A stretch of DNA of 64,000 bases from Papilionanthe hookeriana x Papilionanthe teres. Taxonomy: Eukaryota; Streptophyta; Magnoliopsida; Asparagales; Orchidaceae. This document shows, in pieces, positions 1 to 10,706 of the stretch. How positions within the stretch are numbered: position 1 is the stretch's first letter; every line of letters begins with the position of its first letter. The notes below the pieces were generated by a model, which ran no database searches, had not been told where the DNA came from, and saw only the letters and a list, made by a program, of their open reading frames with translations. Location: NCBI GenBank assembly GCA_022702705.1, contig CM040430.1, forward strand, positions 15,323,310 through 15,387,309, read 5' to 3'. The translations under genes and the position numbers were made by a program.

Positions 1-1576
1 CTTGGGATGACGGGAAGACCCTCCAGGTACGCTTTTATTTTATTGCAATTTACCTTATTGCAATTTATTTAATCGCATCGCACTTACCTTTCTTGCATGA
101 TAAAGAACTGTTGCATGAAAACCAAAACCTTTAGGGTAGTCCCTAAAACTGAAACCAAAACTAAATTAAAAGTCGTTACAAGATAAAATTCACCGCCACA
201 ACATTTCAAAATATAAAACAACTCAAAATTTAATCACAAACAGAACAACAAAACTACAACTACAACTAAATTAAAACGTCTTGTTGGATGATCGGGACTA
301 CCTCGGATGATGTAACCTACGTGTTGCTAACGGGATTTCCCACGGTCTAAATGAAAGTGTGGAACTCATTCAGTTGCGTTTAGCAAATTCATCTGGACTA
401 AGTGAATCCGATAAAAATAACGATGCCGGAAGGATGGAACCGTGGGATCTTAACCGGTGTTGTTATAATCAAGTTTAAGATTTGTTTAATTAAAATATTA
501 AAAAAAAACACCTGAATTTTAAGATTTTCTCTAAACCAGAACACTTCTCTCATCTCATGATTTATGACTTCTAAAACTAAACCTCTGCAACAATAAGGAG
601 CTCGGAGCATGGTGGGCAGCACGACCATCGTCATCAGCAAAACTCGGATCTACTTCAGCAAAACTTTCTTAGAGTTAAATAACCAAACCATAGGACTTCG
701 AGGTAGTTTTCCTAGTGCAACATAAACCCTCAACTCTTCGTTAGGCATTTGCATGATCAGGTCATGTAAATTAAGCCCTAACCGGTCTTAGGACTCCGAG
801 GTAGTCGTTTGGTACGACATAAACCCTCACATCTTCAAGGCTATTTGTATGATTTTATCATACAAATATAAGTCCTAATTAATTAAAATTGGGAAAATCA
901 AAACATTAAATAAACATTAGGACTTTCCTAAATTCAAGCCAAACAATAGGATAGTTGAGAAATTACCGAAGTTCGCTTCGAATCTTTAATTTCTCTTACC
1001 TTTCTTCCTTTGAATTCCCAAAACAAAATGTTCCAAACTTGATCCATCCCCTATTGAAATTCCAAAATTCAATCCCTTGAAAACTTAAACTTTGAGATTC
1101 TTGAGAGCAGAACTACTGATTATTATCGAGAGTTTTCTTAGGTGATTCCCGTCACTTAAGATGTAAATAACTATAGGGGCTTGCCCTTATAGGGAACTTT
1201 AAGAACCCAGGTAATATAAACCCCGCTTAATTAATTTATATTAAGCGGGGGAACTTGTCGGCTTATAAAATTGGTTCGTAGACCAAACGGATGTCACAAA
1301 TCTTCTAGTTTATTTAACCGAGCCCCATCATCGAGCGATGTGTCTACTCTCCGGGATAGATATACGGTTTGTGGTGCGTTGCTAGTTTATATAAACTATT
1401 CGGGATGTGAGATCGGTTTGTTTTCATATCTTAAAATTTTCTAATTTTAAATTATTTTCAATATCAAATACTACTTTTCAAATTATTTATTTAAATTAAA
1501 TTAAAAATTCGTCGACAATTTCTGTAGGCGACCTCTTTTCACAAATACAACACACAAACCTAAAAATATGCCGACA
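1..1576 (+). repeat. 5' LTR of copy A, 3' portion (U5)
   Basis: This stretch aligns with 20464..22013, 42110..43704 and 62333..63913, the same end of the other LTRs. It ends in ACA directly before the spacer and PBS. Compared with the 3' LTR of the same copy it differs by scattered substitutions, by small indels at CAG/CTG sites, and by about 23 bases near 319..341 that are missing around 20784. It holds no credible gene; the 80-codon minus-strand ORF at 398..640 is incidental. Confidence 0.93.
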
Positions 1577-1581
1577 ATTTC

Positions 1582-1599
1582 TGGCGACTCCGCTGGGGA
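1582..1599 (+). promoter_or_regulatory. Primer binding site of copy A
   Basis: TGGCGACTCCGCTGGGGA lies five bases after the LTR end. It begins with the TGG that pairs with a tRNA CCA end. From memory, Ogre-type elements use a tRNA-Arg primer and this sequence is of that type; the tRNA identity was not checked. Confidence 0.8.
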
Positions 1600-2027
1600 G
1601 AAATTCCTCTCTCCATTTTAATCAGACAATTCTGCTTTCAAAAATCGGTAGTGTATCCATGTTCCTAGTGGATCAAACTACCCTTCTTTCCGTTGGAATA
1701 CTATGTTCATTTCTACCTTGAACAAGTACGACTAACATTCTCTCGGATTTAGGAGCCACTCGTTTAGACACCCCTAAACAGAGAGGTTCCGAGATCCTTT
1801 TACCTCATTTCTGAGGTAGGATGGACCCCCAATAGGTATTAGTTTAGGAGCGGTCTTACGGGTTGAGAATTTTCTACAAGACTTTCTCTTCCTTTTCCAG
1901 TTCCTAGTCAATTCCTTTTACCCTTCCTACAACTCTCCTTCTTTTAATAATTCTCCTTCCTAACGAACAAATCTTTTCGAAAAGGCAATTTTCTTTTAAT
2001 ACCACAGATACACTAAGATAAACAGAA
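1600..2027 (+). other. Untranslated leader of copy A with possible 3' splice site
   Basis: No coding signal was seen. The last 60 bases before ORF1 are pyrimidine-rich and end in ACCACAG (AG at 2006..2007), a plausible acceptor 21 bases before the ORF1 ATG. The matching donor candidate is the AAG/GTATGAG inside the LTR leader (17395 in this copy's 3' LTR). Such an intron would remove most of U5 and the PBS. This is inference from sequence only. In copy B the matching region has lost the clear CAG. Confidence 0.4.
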
Positions 2028-3369
2028 ATGTGTTCGGACTCTTTCTTTTTCGTCATAAGTTTTACGACAAGAAGAAGCACGATTCAGGGACTAACACTTG
2101 GAATGCGCCTGCGGAAATGGAAGCCCCAAAGCCGATCTTCTCCTTCGTCGACGGACTCGACTCGGCCGTGTTCGAGGACGAGCTGCCCGATAATGGAATT
2201 ATTCGATTCGGACGAGGATTCGGGGACACCGACATCAAAATCCCCGACGTCACTCTCTTTTCACTCACAAGCAAAGTACCGAAATCGAGAAGCCGTTGAT
2301 TGAGTTTAACCTCAAGTCAACTCATGAATTCCCTCCTCTGCAAAAGATTCCAACTGAGAGGAGTACTGCTGTTCACAGAAGGACTGTTGTTGCTACCCCC
2401 ACTGGTCTAGTTGGCTCCGTACCTACCCAGCTTCTGCCAGACTAAAGGGAAAGGAAATTCAGAACTATGATGAACCTGTTACCGTGGAGGGTACAGACCT
2501 TCTCGTGAGACCTTCGTTTTTGAAATCGGGTCCAGCTCGAGAATTCCATCGCTGACACGAACTCAGAGGAGGAACAGAAGTAGAAGGATTGCTAGAGAAG
2601 CCAGAGCTGCTGAAGTTGCTTTCCTAGAAGAAATCCCAGAACTGCCCGAGTATACACCGCTGCCTGAATACATACCGCTTTTGGGAGGAAGCAGGTTCCA
2701 TCCCGTCTCCGCCGCAGAGGATGAAGAAAATGTTCGCAAGATTGCTGCCGCATTGCCTCAGCCCGTATATTACAACGATAGTCGTAAGAAAAGAGCTAGA
2801 ATTACGCCATTTGCTCGACTGCAAACCTTGATAGAGAAGTTAGCAAAGAAAGAAAAATGCCCTGTGTCAGAGATTTTAAGAAGGATAGGGCGGGTGCCAG
2901 CCAAGTCCCATCTTGGGCCGCGAGTAGAACCTGCTATCGCTGCGGAAAAGCCGAATAAGAGAATGAAAGCTAGTCCGCATGTCGTTGTTTCGGGACTACA
3001 AATTAGGGAGGATACCACCTTCCAGCATTTGGGCGACGGACCATCCGGTCCCGGACACCTTGCTTGCTAGGAGGATGGTATGGCGTCCCACTCACCGGAC
3101 AATTAAGATTAAAACAACAACACGAGAAAGAAAGTCTCGTCGGGAGACTTGAGTCCGAAGAAAGTGCTACTGCAGATAAAGGGGACTCATGAGAAGGAAA
3201 CCCGACGGTTATCACATGACAACCGCAAGGACGTACGGAAAAGACCACTAGAAGATGATATGGAAAAGCTAAGAGCCGATATTCGGCGATTAGCAAGGAA
3301 AGAGAAGAGAAATTCGGAGATGAAGTCGACTCGTCGGAGTTCATGGATGATGAATATGCAGAAATTAAC
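2028..3369 (+). pseudogene. ORF1 upstream of gag (Ogre/Tat-type, unknown function), copy A
   Basis: The start is the ATG at 2028; copy B starts the same way (MCSDSF here, MSSDSF there). The reading then moves between frames: one segment covers about 2030..2299, another 2300..2444, and the best-preserved one is 2681..3070, a basic region containing YYNDSRKKR and ITPFARLQTL. The last codons (DDEYAEIN) run in frame straight into the gag start, so ORF1 and gag may be one reading frame. Ogre-lineage elements are known for an extra ORF in this position, without assigned function. No domain was recognised. The frame changes at 2300, near 2444 and near 2560 could be real or sequence error. Confidence 0.6.
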
Positions 3370-4517
3370 ATGGTTGAAACACGAGCTTCGTCGGCTTCAC
3401 AAGGTGCCCTGCGGCCGCGAAAGAGAGGAGCCGGAAGTAATGAGGAGGCGGCTTCAAGAGAAAGATGATACGATCGCCCAAATGGCAAAAAGGATGGAAG
3501 AGATGGGCGTAGCCCTAGCCACTCTCCAGAGTCAAGTTCAACCCCAAAGAGAAACACCCCCAGAAGTCATTCACATTGTAGACGGAGGAAAGGAGATTAC
3601 GTCCGTCAACGGGGATGATCAATTAAAGAAGGATACAACACAAAGCATGATTCCGGAAAAGGATATTAAGAACATGGTGGAACAGCAGGTGCGAGAAGCC
3701 TTGGCACAATCAAAGAGCGGGACATCCATTTGGACGGGTAGACCTTACCCTGAAGAATTCGACGCTGTCCAATATCCGAAAGGCTTTGTACCACCTCTGT
3801 TCAAGACCTTTGATGGAACCGGAAACCCTCGACAGCATGTTGCACATTTTCGTGCCAGTTGTTGCAATGCCGGCGGAAGTGATGCCTTACTCTTCAGACA
3901 ATTTGTCAGCAGCCTATCAGGGATCGCCTTTGATTGGTATGCAAAATTACCGAACGGTTCGGTGAAGACGTTTTCAGAACTAGAGAACCTCTTCATCAAG
4001 CGATTTGCCGAAGCTCAGCACCACATCACTATAGGTGATTTAGTGGTAGAGAAGCAGAAACCCAACGAAACCCCAGTGGACTACATACTTCGATGGAGGA
4101 ATCTAAGTATGAAGTGTGAGCCACAGTTACAAGAACAACATGCAGTCGTCATTTTACTTAAGAGCATTCATGGCCCGATAGCACTTCTCCTCAAGGGATT
4201 TACTATTAAGACTTTCGAGAAGTTGTTAAGCAAGGCCGAAAGCTTGCAAGAGGAGGCGAAGCGATTAAGTTTCACCGACAAAACGGACAAACGAAGCCCG
4301 TGAAAACTTTTGAAAAGAAGTCCGGGATCGTTGCGGCGATCGATAAAGGCAAGCGACCGATACAAATACCGTCGGAACGGCCGCGAGCAACCCTGACCCG
4401 GCTATCGGTCATCTCGACGGTATGAACAACCGCCTCGTCCGCAACGTACGTTAAGGGAGCTTCGAGCGAGGAGTATCCGTTCAAGAATGAGGCGGTGCCG
4501 AAAATGTTCCGCGATCG
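3370..4517 (+). pseudogene. gag: gag, capsid part, copy A
   Basis: The start is taken at MVETRAS (3370), conserved in copy B. A coiled-coil-like stretch follows (QEKDDTIAQMAKRMEEM, about 3455..3510). The retrotransposon gag domain runs from about 3770 to 4260 and contains GIAFDWYAKLP and FIKRFAEAQ, typical of plant Ty3/gypsy Tat-lineage capsid. Two breaks are visible: a frame change near 3410 in a CTGCGGCC stretch, and a stop at 4303, after which the C-terminal basic region continues in other frames to about 4517. The product would form the virus-like particle that packages the RNA. Family assignment is confident; intactness is not. Confidence 0.85.
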
Positions 4518-5684
4518 ATGAAGACTCCGGATTTCCAACTAGCGGAACCTAAAAGACCAGAAGAAGTCGACAAGAAAGGTGATCCCAACTTTTGCCCTTA
4601 CCACCGGATGCTTGGGCATAAGATAGAAGATTGTATTACCTTCAAAAGTTGGCTCAACGACAATCTTCGGAAAGGGAATATAACGATCTCGAAGGAGTAC
4701 ATGAAGGAACCTCAGAAAGGAGGTTCCGTCAATGTTATCTCGACGGATCTCATTGTTCCGATAGATCCCTATGCGAATGATGATGGATGGACTACCGCTT
4801 GGACAAAGTCCTCGAAGAAGATTTTAGATCACATCCAAACCGCTTCGGTGCGAGCCTCAATTCAGAGTTCGAAACCTGTCAAGTCGGCACTATCACTTGC
4901 GATAGAAGAACCACCTCAACAAGAGTCGGCTGAAGAAAAGAAGAAAATTGACGAAGAAGAGAAGACCGAGGCTCCTAAGGCTAGACTAGGGGCTGCTTAT
5001 CCTAGGATAGTTGTTTCCGATTCGGGGGAGAAATCCCTCGAACCTCTGACTCTGTATGATTATTTGCTCACTCCGGTGGGATCTTATAATGATAAGGGTT
5101 ATGGCGTTGGCTACGTTTTGACTGTTTCTAACGATTACGTAACTAGCGACAATCAACCTAATCCGGATGTCGATTCCGATACAAATGACAATTCTCAAAT
5201 CATACACAATCTCGATGGTCACAATGACAAAGAAGACATCCACCAAGGAGGCTACGAGAATTCAACGAGCAATGAATCTATTTGCGAGTTTCGAGGAGCT
5301 CCAGTCACAATAGAGTTAGAGCCTTTAGACTCCGAAGCTAATCCAGAAGAACCTGTCATTCCGATTCAAGAGGAGACACCAGCGAACTCAATACTAGATT
5401 CAGAAGAAATTACAGAAGTTAACTTGAGAAGTAGAAGAGTTCTGCCTCCGAGAATGTGTCCAAAGGACAAAGGAAAACAGGTGGTTGTTCAGGAAGAACC
5501 AACCCCGGCAGAAGAAATACCCCTTCGAGAACAAGCCGAGACATATGGAAATAAAGTGGACTACAACGTGCTAGCCCATCTTAGGAAACTACCGGCCAAG
5601 CCGAGCATCTACGACGCTCTCATCTTATCAAAGGGGATGAGAGAAGCTCGATCGAGGCCTTACTTGATCCGGAAATTTGCTTAG
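4518..5684 (+). CDS. gag C-terminus with zinc knuckle and acidic gag-protease linker, copy A
   Basis: This is one open frame of 388 codons. Near its start is a zinc-knuckle-like motif, CPYHRMLGHKIEDC (codons 4592..4634), which probably binds RNA in the nucleocapsid role. The rest is hydrophilic and acidic, rich in E, D, P and S, with no recognised fold. It ends in a region (YNVLAHLRKLPAKPSIYDAL) that resembles the segment before the protease in other Tat-lineage polyproteins. It is the longest uninterrupted frame in this copy's gag-pol. The ATG at 4518 is the first in the frame and probably not a true start, since the frame continues gag. Confidence 0.8.
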   Translation: MKTPDFQLAEPKRPEEVDKKGDPNFCPYHRMLGHKIEDCITFKSWLNDNLRKGNITISKEYMKEPQKGGSVNVISTDLIVPIDPYANDDGWTTAWTKSSKKILDHIQTASVRASIQSSKPVKSALSLAIEEPPQQESAEEKKKIDEEEKTEAPKARLGAAYPRIVVSDSGEKSLEPLTLYDYLLTPVGSYNDKGYGVGYVLTVSNDYVTSDNQPNPDVDSDTNDNSQIIHNLDGHNDKEDIHQGGYENSTSNESICEFRGAPVTIELEPLDSEANPEEPVIPIQEETPANSILDSEEITEVNLRSRRVLPPRMCPKDKGKQVVVQEEPTPAEEIPLREQAETYGNKVDYNVLAHLRKLPAKPSIYDALILSKGMREARSRPYLIRKFA

Positions 5685-5689
5685 CTCAA

Positions 5690-6165
5690 ATGGTCGGAGA
5701 TTCCTTAGATGAGGTTTGCTCGTTAAAGGAACGACGAGGTGTCACCTTCACGGACAATGACCTACTACTTGGGACGACGAGACCACAACCGACCGTTGTA
5801 CATTTCGATTACTAATAGGGAAGTTTACACTCTCCGGAGTATTGGTGGATCCAGGAGCATCAATCAACATAATGAATCTTCGAACGCTAGCATATTTGAA
5901 AATTGATGCTCGCGAGCTTGAAGCAGACAAAATGTTATTAAGAGGATTCAACCAGAAAGGAGAAAGAGCCCTCGGATCAATAACATTACTAATGAAAACC
6001 GGTGACTTGGCAAAGACAACCGCAAAATTTCACATAATTGATTCAGAAACGTCATTCAACGCTCTCTTGAGCCGACCATGGATACATGAAAATAGGATGG
6101 TACCATCATCCCTACACCGGTGCATCAAATACTACGATGGAGGGGAACGAGTGCATCAAAGGTGA
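5690..6165 (+). pseudogene. Aspartic protease (PRO), copy A
   Basis: Retroviral-type aspartic protease that cuts the gag-pol polyprotein. The active-site motif reads VDPGAS with the catalytic Asp codon at 5848..5850, followed by INIMNLRTLAYL. Downstream, FHIIDSETSFNALLSRPW is the usual flap and C-terminal region of plant Ty3/gypsy proteases. The upstream part (MVGDSLDEVCSLKERRGV) is in another frame and ends in stops near 5813. The frame changes again near 6110, where the sequence continues as the protease-RT linker. DPG in place of DTG or DSG is shared with copy B, so it is a family trait. Confidence 0.85.
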
Positions 6166-7296
6166 CTTACAACCATTCTCCGTACATGAAATTGGAATCC
6201 ATGAAGATGCGGCTTATTATGCACCTCCGAAGAAAACAATCTTCTCCAGAGATACCATGACGAATGAAGCAAAGGGAATTCTGGATGACGAAGAACCTGA
6301 AGTTCTAGTCCAACAGTCACTCACCACTCCCTTACGGCGAGATGGTGAAGGTTTCTCGACAACTCGCATCCGAGGTCGAGGCCGGGGACGAGGTCGTGGC
6401 GAGACGTTAGGACGGTTGGACGGAGGAAACCGGCCATCAATGTTGATTGGGAAGACGAGTTCGAAGAAGAAAAAGAGATCAAACAAGAAGCAGCGACAAT
6501 AAGTCGGAAGAAGCCGCAATTCAGGATCCCGCTCGAAGATGAAAAGAACGAAGAATATAAATCGATGTACGAGAAGATTAACCACTATGTACATACTATG
6601 ACCCTGACCCCGGTCCATTCTAATAAGATCGAGGGTATGGTGATCAAAGAGATACGTAGCGATGGTGCAAAGCTAATCAAATTCTACCGTGGTGCTCCTT
6701 CCTCTAAAACTGAAAATAATGTACAATTTGAAGATGTCACTTCATCAGAATTAATGGAATTACCTTTTGAGTGGTACTCTCCCTGTGTTCAAAATTTAAT
6801 TCGGCGTGGTTTCTTACCTCGACAATGGACAAAAGGTCAATCACAACATTTTGAAAAATTATGGAATAACTCCGGTCGTCCACCCAATTCAAAGCATGGT
6901 CTCGGATTCAGCACAGTAGGATCAATTGACGATACTGAACTTTGCTTGGTTGTCACTTGCGAGTCTAATGAAAACTGCATGGAAACTACAGAAGAATTTG
7001 AAGATTTACAAATTGGAGACGCTCCACCAGAATTCGAAGAAGAGATTAAATCTACAATAGATGAGTTAACGGAAGTTAACTTAGGTACTAGCGAAGAACC
7101 TAGACCTACCTTTGTTAGCTCCTTACTCAATAAAGAAGATTCCGAAGAAATAATCAAGTTATTAATGGAATTTAAAGATTGTTTTGCTTGGAACTACGAT
7201 GAGATGCTAGGTTTAGCTCCAGAGGTCGCAGTCCATAAGCTAGGAGTGGATCCTACTTCATCCCGGTCGGACAAGGTCCCGGAAGAATGCGTCTAG
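6166..7296 (+). pseudogene. Protease-RT linker of pol, copy A
   Basis: Two frames cover this stretch. About 6086..6502 has an Arg/Gly tract (GRGRGRGRG), possibly RNA-binding. The frame 6565..7296 contains ELPFEWYSPCVQNLIRRGF and later LLMEFKDCFAWNYDEMLGL; the latter is the conserved lead-in to Ty3/gypsy RT, which continues as VAVHKLGVDP. A frame change near 6430 separates them, and the second frame breaks at 7290 just before RT. No enzymatic domain of its own was recognised. Confidence 0.7.
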
Positions 7297-8040
7297 AAAT
7301 CGAACAACAAGTCATAAGCTGAAGTTAAAAAGCTAATAGACGCTAAATTTGTCCGCGAAGAACAATACACGACTTGGTTAGCCAATGTGGTACCAGTTAG
7401 GAAGAAGAATGGTCAGATCAGAATTTGTGTGGATTTCAGAGATTTAAACAAGGCATGTCCAAAGGATGAATTCCCTCTACCGATCCCAGAATTAATGATC
7501 GACATTGCTTCGACACATGAAATATTCTCATTCATGGATGGATCTTCGGGATACAACCGGATAAAAATGGCTCCGAGAAGATGAAAAACTTACGGCATTC
7601 GAACGCCGATCGGAGTATATTGCTTACACGGTGATGCCATTCGGGCCGAAGAACGCAGGAGCAACCTACCAGAGAGCAATGACAAGAATTTTTGATGATC
7701 TCATCCACAATCAAGTCGAATGCTACGTGGACGATGTGGTCATCAAAAGCAAAGTAAAGGAAAACCACCTGTATGATTTGAGAATTGTTTTCGAACGATT
7801 AAGACGATTTAACCTTAAGATGAATCCCTTAAAATGCGCCTTCGGCGTCACCTCCGGGAAATTCTTAGGATTCGTTGTCCGACATCGTGGAATTGAAATC
7901 GATCCGGAAAAGATTAAAGCTATCTTAGAAATGCCGCCTCCCAAAACCTTAAAGCAACTACGATCTTTTCGAGGAAGGCGGCATATCTTCGACGCTTTAT
8001 CTCAAACTTGTCGAGTAGGTGTCGGCCTTTCTCGGCATTA
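7297..8040 (+). pseudogene. Reverse transcriptase, copy A
   Basis: RNA-dependent DNA polymerase of the element. Conserved blocks in order: VPVRKKNGQIRICVDFRDLN (7390 on), the DGSSGYNRIKMA block, MPFGPKNAGATYQRAM (7632 on) and the catalytic YVDD at 7724..7735. Then come the LGFVV block and KQLRSFRG near 7970. The frame is broken near 7290, near 7583 (a stop just after the GYNRI block) and near 7980. Copy B has the same breaks at 7290 and 7583, so those two are inherited or share a sequence context; the 7980 break is not present in B. Confidence 0.92.
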
Positions 8041-8300
8041 GTTAAAAAGGACGCCAAATTTATTTGGGAAGAGAAATGCCGGAAGGCCTTTGAGGACATT
8101 AAACAATATTTAATGACACCTCCTGTCTTAGCGGCCCCGAGTCTCGGGTAGACCGGCGATACTTTATACCGCGGCTTTAGACGACTCTCTCGGAGCCCTG
8201 TTAGCCTGAGTCGATGATGAGGGTAAAGAAAATGCTCTTTCACTACCTAAGCCGTCGTTTACTTCCGACGGAAATAAGGTATCTCGCAATTGAAAAGCAT
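8041..8300 (+). pseudogene. First RNase H domain (Ty3/gypsy type), copy A
   Basis: This continues the RT with LVKKDAKFIWEEKCRKAFED, the connection that precedes the Ty3/gypsy RNase H, then TAALDDSLGALLA. It degrades the RNA strand of the RNA-DNA hybrid. Frame changes lie near 8145 (GAGTCTC here, GATCTC in copy B) and near 8208. In the Tat lineage this domain is often degenerate because a second RNase H follows; that is general knowledge, not tested here. Confidence 0.75.
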
Positions 8301-9010
8301 TGTTTGGCCCGATTCTTCGCCGCTCAAAAGCTCGGGCACTACATGCTTTCTCATAAGGTCAACTCGATCTCGAAATTTAATCCATTGCGATACTTGATGA
8401 CTCGTCCAACGCTTTCCGGCGGACTTGCCGGATGGTCGATGATATTATTGCAATTCGATATAACTTTCGTGCCTCTTCGTGCCGTAAAGGGACAAGTCTT
8501 AGCGGACTTCCTCGCAGCACACCCTTTGCCGGCGGAATCTCCTCTCGATGACGATTTGCCGGATGAACAAATAATGAGCCTAGAAGACCACGATGATCGA
8601 CATTGGGAATTATATTTTGACGGAGCATCTTCGGCACACAAAGACGAAGAATCGCAAGTGATAGTGCCGGTAAGGCGGGAATCGGATTAATCTTTATAAC
8701 ACCGGAGCGGGGGATGTTAAGATACTCCTACCACTTGACGAGCCGTGTACGAACAACGAAGCGAGAATACGAAGCCCTCATAACGGGATCTGGAATTAAC
8801 TATTCAAATGGGGATAACGGACATCAACATCTACGGGGATTCGCGGTTAATCATTCAACGGATCGCCGGACGAGTACGAATTATAAAGCCAAGACTCGAG
8901 CAATACTTCCGGTATGCCATACGGTTGTTGGAACAGATTCGAATGTGACGATTTACAAAATTCCCGAGAGAGAAAACGCTTTAGCGGATGCGTTAGCCCG
9001 CCTCGCAAAA
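8301..9010 (+). pseudogene. Second (archaeal-type) RNase H, copy A
   Basis: After a connection containing GGLAGWSMILLQFDI and ADFLAAHPL, the second RNase H starts with WELYFDGASSAHKDE (Asp codon 8619..8621). It then continues through fragments of NNEAEYEALI type (readable in copy B) to ADALARLAKEFA near 8985. A second RNase H of this kind between RT and integrase is the hallmark of the Ogre/Tat lineage. The frame is broken near 8688, 8745, 8785 and 8880. The catalytic Asp at the start is present; later acidic residues are split between frames. Confidence 0.85.
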
Positions 9011-10455
9011 GAATTTGCCCGCTTGCAAGATGAATCGGTGGAAGTGTCGGTTCACGGACGTCGGGTCCTATCACGGCTCGACATAGACACAATACACAAA
9101 TCGGAAAAAGAAGAATCGAGTTGCAACGATGACGAGAAAACACGGAAGATTGGCGACGACCATTAATGAGACTACACCGCAAACAAGAAAACTACCGGAC
9201 GATAGGTCGCTAGCCCATCGGATCAAGAAAAGAACTACGTCCTACGCATTAATAAACAACACGTTATACGGAAAGTCTTTCGATCAAATGTGGCTAAGGT
9301 GCCTAAGCGGGTCCGAGGCCCGTGAAATTGTTAAAGAGGTCCATTCGGGACTCCGTGGTGCTCACCGATCGGGTCCGAAGATGAAAATGAAAATTAAAAG
9401 ACTAGGGTACTACTGGCCCTCGATGATGACCGATCGCATGAAAATCGCCAAGAGGCGTCACCAATGTCGAGTGCACGGAGTGGTTCTACACCAACCTCCA
9501 AATGTGCTTACATCCGACAATTGCGTCGTGGCCATTTGAATGTTGGGGCACGGATATAGTGGGTCCAATAGAACCACCATCTTCGAAAGGACATCGCTTC
9601 ATTCTTGCGGCTACGGATTACTTTTCCAAGTGGGCGAGAGCGGTTCCACTTAGAGAAGTGAAAGCACACCACGTGCTACGGTTTTCGAGAACCAAGTTGT
9701 CTACTCGTTTCGGAGTGCCGCGCGAGATCATCTCGGATAATGGGTCGGCATTCGAAGCACACAAATCAACAATTTTGTCGGGAGACACGGAATCGGCGGC
9801 GATATTCAACAATTTACTACCCAAGAGCAAACGGCACAGTTGAGGCTTTTAATAAAACTCTCGTTCAAATCTTAAAGAAAACCTTGGACGATAATAAGAG
9901 AAATTGGCACGAGAAGTTATTAGAAGCCTTATGGGCCTACGGACAACCTTCGAACTCCTACTCGAAGCTACACCTTACGCTCCGGTGTATGGGTCCGAGG
10001 CGGTGTTACCCTTAGAGGTTCGGCTTCCTTCACTCGGAATTGCGGTTGCAAACAAAATCACGACGAGAAGAGAATGCCAAATTACGACTAGAGGAATTAG
10101 AAAGCACGGAGGGAAAAAGACTTGCGGCGCGACGGAATTTAGAACTATACCAAGCTAAGATGGTTCAAGCCCATGACAGATTGGTCCGCCCAAGAACCTT
10201 CAAAGTTGGTGACTTAGTTCTCGTTCTCAAAAGACCTATTCTTGCACACCGCAAGATAGGAGGAAAATTTGAACCCACTTAGGAAGGACCGTTTGTGGTT
10301 GAGGCAGTCTACTCAGGAGGCTCTTGCCAGCTAGTGAATTGCCAAGGAGAACGACATATGCTTCCGATCAATGGACGATACTTGAAAAAGTATTACGCTA
10401 CCTATGTTTCGAAGGAATGGATTTTTTTTTCATCCCTAGAAGCACGGGTGAAGTA
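9011..10455 (+). pseudogene. Integrase, copy A
   Basis: Integrase inserts the cDNA into the genome. The zinc-binding region is near 9340..9480 (EVHSGLRGAHRSGPKM, then the MKIAKRRHQC block). The catalytic triad is present: Asp in CWGTDIVGPIE (9553..9555), Asp in ISDNGSAF (9736..9738) and Glu in TVEAFNKTL (9842..9844). The C-terminal part (GDLVLVLKRPILAHRKIGGK) runs to about 10455. There is no chromodomain. Breaks: frame changes near 9130, 9515, 9760, 9940 and 10080, and a TAG at about 10280 where copy B has a Trp codon. One of the zinc-ligand Cys positions reads Arg here. Confidence 0.9.
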
Positions 10456-10706
10456 GTTACTTATGGTAGGTCCGAACCCAAAAATAATAAAAAATGTGCT
10501 AAAATAAATAAAATCATGATAATAAAGTTTTCCTTGTTTTCTCTTCCATATCAAAATCTCTTTCCTGATCTTATCCCACTTCATTCCTGTTGAATTTAAA
10601 ATATGAAAGGAATAATAATAAAAAAAACTGTCTTTAATAAACATTTTCTTAATGTTCTTGTTCTTAGTACAACCCCTGATCCTTTTCCTTGTCTTTTCGC
10701 AGGGAA
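10456..10706 (+). promoter_or_regulatory. AT-rich gap with 3' splice-site-like tract before the AlkB ORF, copy A
   Basis: This non-coding gap separates integrase from the AlkB ORF. Its last 30 bases are pyrimidine-rich and end in TTTTCGCAG (AG at 10701..10702), four bases before the ATG at 10707. That is a textbook plant acceptor context. Copy B has the same tract with CGCGG where A has CGCAG (52809..52813), a CAG-to-CGG difference of the kind seen elsewhere in B. Expression of the downstream ORF from a spliced RNA is inferred. Confidence 0.5.

Noticed and set aside
9011..10455. Chromodomain after integrase (chromovirus)
   Set aside because: No chromodomain-like sequence follows; the second RNase H and ORF1 place the element in Ogre/Tat.
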